Below, in pieces: positions 7,323 through 7,391 of a stretch of 7,391 nt of DNA. The first letter of the stretch is position 1, and every line of letters begins with the position of its first letter. The notes beneath the pieces are model-generated. The model worked only from the letters and a program-made list of their open reading frames with translations. It did no database searches and was not told the DNA's origin. A program made the position numbers and the translations under genes. Origin of the DNA: Acidobacteriota bacterium (lineage in GTDB: Bacteria > Acidobacteriota > Terriglobia > Terriglobales > Acidobacteriaceae); NCBI GenBank assembly GCA_021799945.1, contig JAJYZK010000148.1:1-7391 (forward strand). Direction: 5' to 3'.

Positions 7323-7328
7323 TACAAT
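7323..7328 (+). promoter_or_regulatory. TACAAT -10-like element near the right edge
   Basis: TACAAT matches the -10 consensus at five of six positions and stands out in very GC-rich sequence. It shares a TACA(C/A)TGG core with the element before the prenyltransferase gene. The predicted transcription start is near 7335, reading toward the right edge. No clear -35 box is visible, and no convincing start codon lies at leaderless distance, so the gene it would serve probably begins beyond the window. Confidence 0.35.
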
Positions 7329-7343
7329 GGCTGCGCAGACATC

Positions 7344-7365
7344 AAGGTCACGCGAAGGTCACGCG
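7344..7365. repeat. Perfect 11-bp tandem direct repeat
   Basis: AAGGTCACGCG occurs twice with no spacer (7344-7354 and 7355-7365). The period is close to one helical turn, which would put two protein-binding half-sites on the same DNA face. It lies about 10-30 bases downstream of the start point predicted from TACAAT. It could be an operator, part of a leader, or a chance duplication. Confidence 0.85.
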
Positions 7366-7391
7366 GCAGAGCGTACGATATCCCGGCGGGG

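Noticed and set aside
7327..7391. A gene starting at ATG 7327 and running off the right edge
   Set aside because: The ATG lies inside the TACAAT hexamer, there is no ribosome binding site, the 21 visible codons look non-descript, and they contain the 11-bp repeat. It cannot be excluded without more sequence.

Overview
The window is GC-rich, densely packed bacterial DNA with four protein genes, all on the + strand. The envelope gene set is that of a diderm (two-membrane) bacterium. The style of the Omp85 barrel, the short SurA-type chaperone and the futalosine-type UbiA prenyltransferase best fit Acidobacteriota (Terriglobia-like). That placement rests on recalled family resemblance, not on a database search.

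Positions 1-6333 hold a tightly packed outer-membrane biogenesis operon. It starts inside an Omp85 (BamA/TamA family) gene: the window contains essentially the whole C-terminal beta-barrel, while the POTRA region lies off the left edge. Its stop codon shares one base with a start codon (TGATG) of a secreted SurA-type chaperone that has no parvulin domain. The chaperone gene in turn overlaps by four bases (GTGA) the GTG start of a 1368-residue TamB protein, which has an N-terminal membrane anchor and a C-terminal DUF490 domain. A likely reading is one assembly line: the chaperone holds unfolded outer-membrane proteins in the periplasm, the Omp85 barrel inserts them or forms the outer-membrane end of the complex, and TamB bridges the periplasm from the inner membrane, by analogy with TamA-TamB.

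Positions 6334-6395 are a 62-base intergenic gap with a small GC-rich hairpin, a repeated octamer and a TACACT -10-like element six bases before the next ATG. This spacing suggests leaderless transcription. Positions 6396-7259 encode a nine-helix UbiA-family polyprenyltransferase (MqnP-like), probably for menaquinone and unrelated in function to the upstream operon.

Positions 7260-7391 contain no gene I can support. They hold a small hairpin, a TACAAT -10-like hexamer and a perfect 11-bp tandem repeat, and look like the upstream region of a gene starting beyond the right edge. I see no RNA genes, insertion sequences, CRISPR arrays or prophage parts. The most interesting points are the parvulin-less chaperone locked between Omp85 and TamB, the RGF-to-RAF change in the barrel's L6 motif, cysteine pairs in barrel loops L1 and L7, the leaderless-type promoter and the tandem repeat at the right edge.
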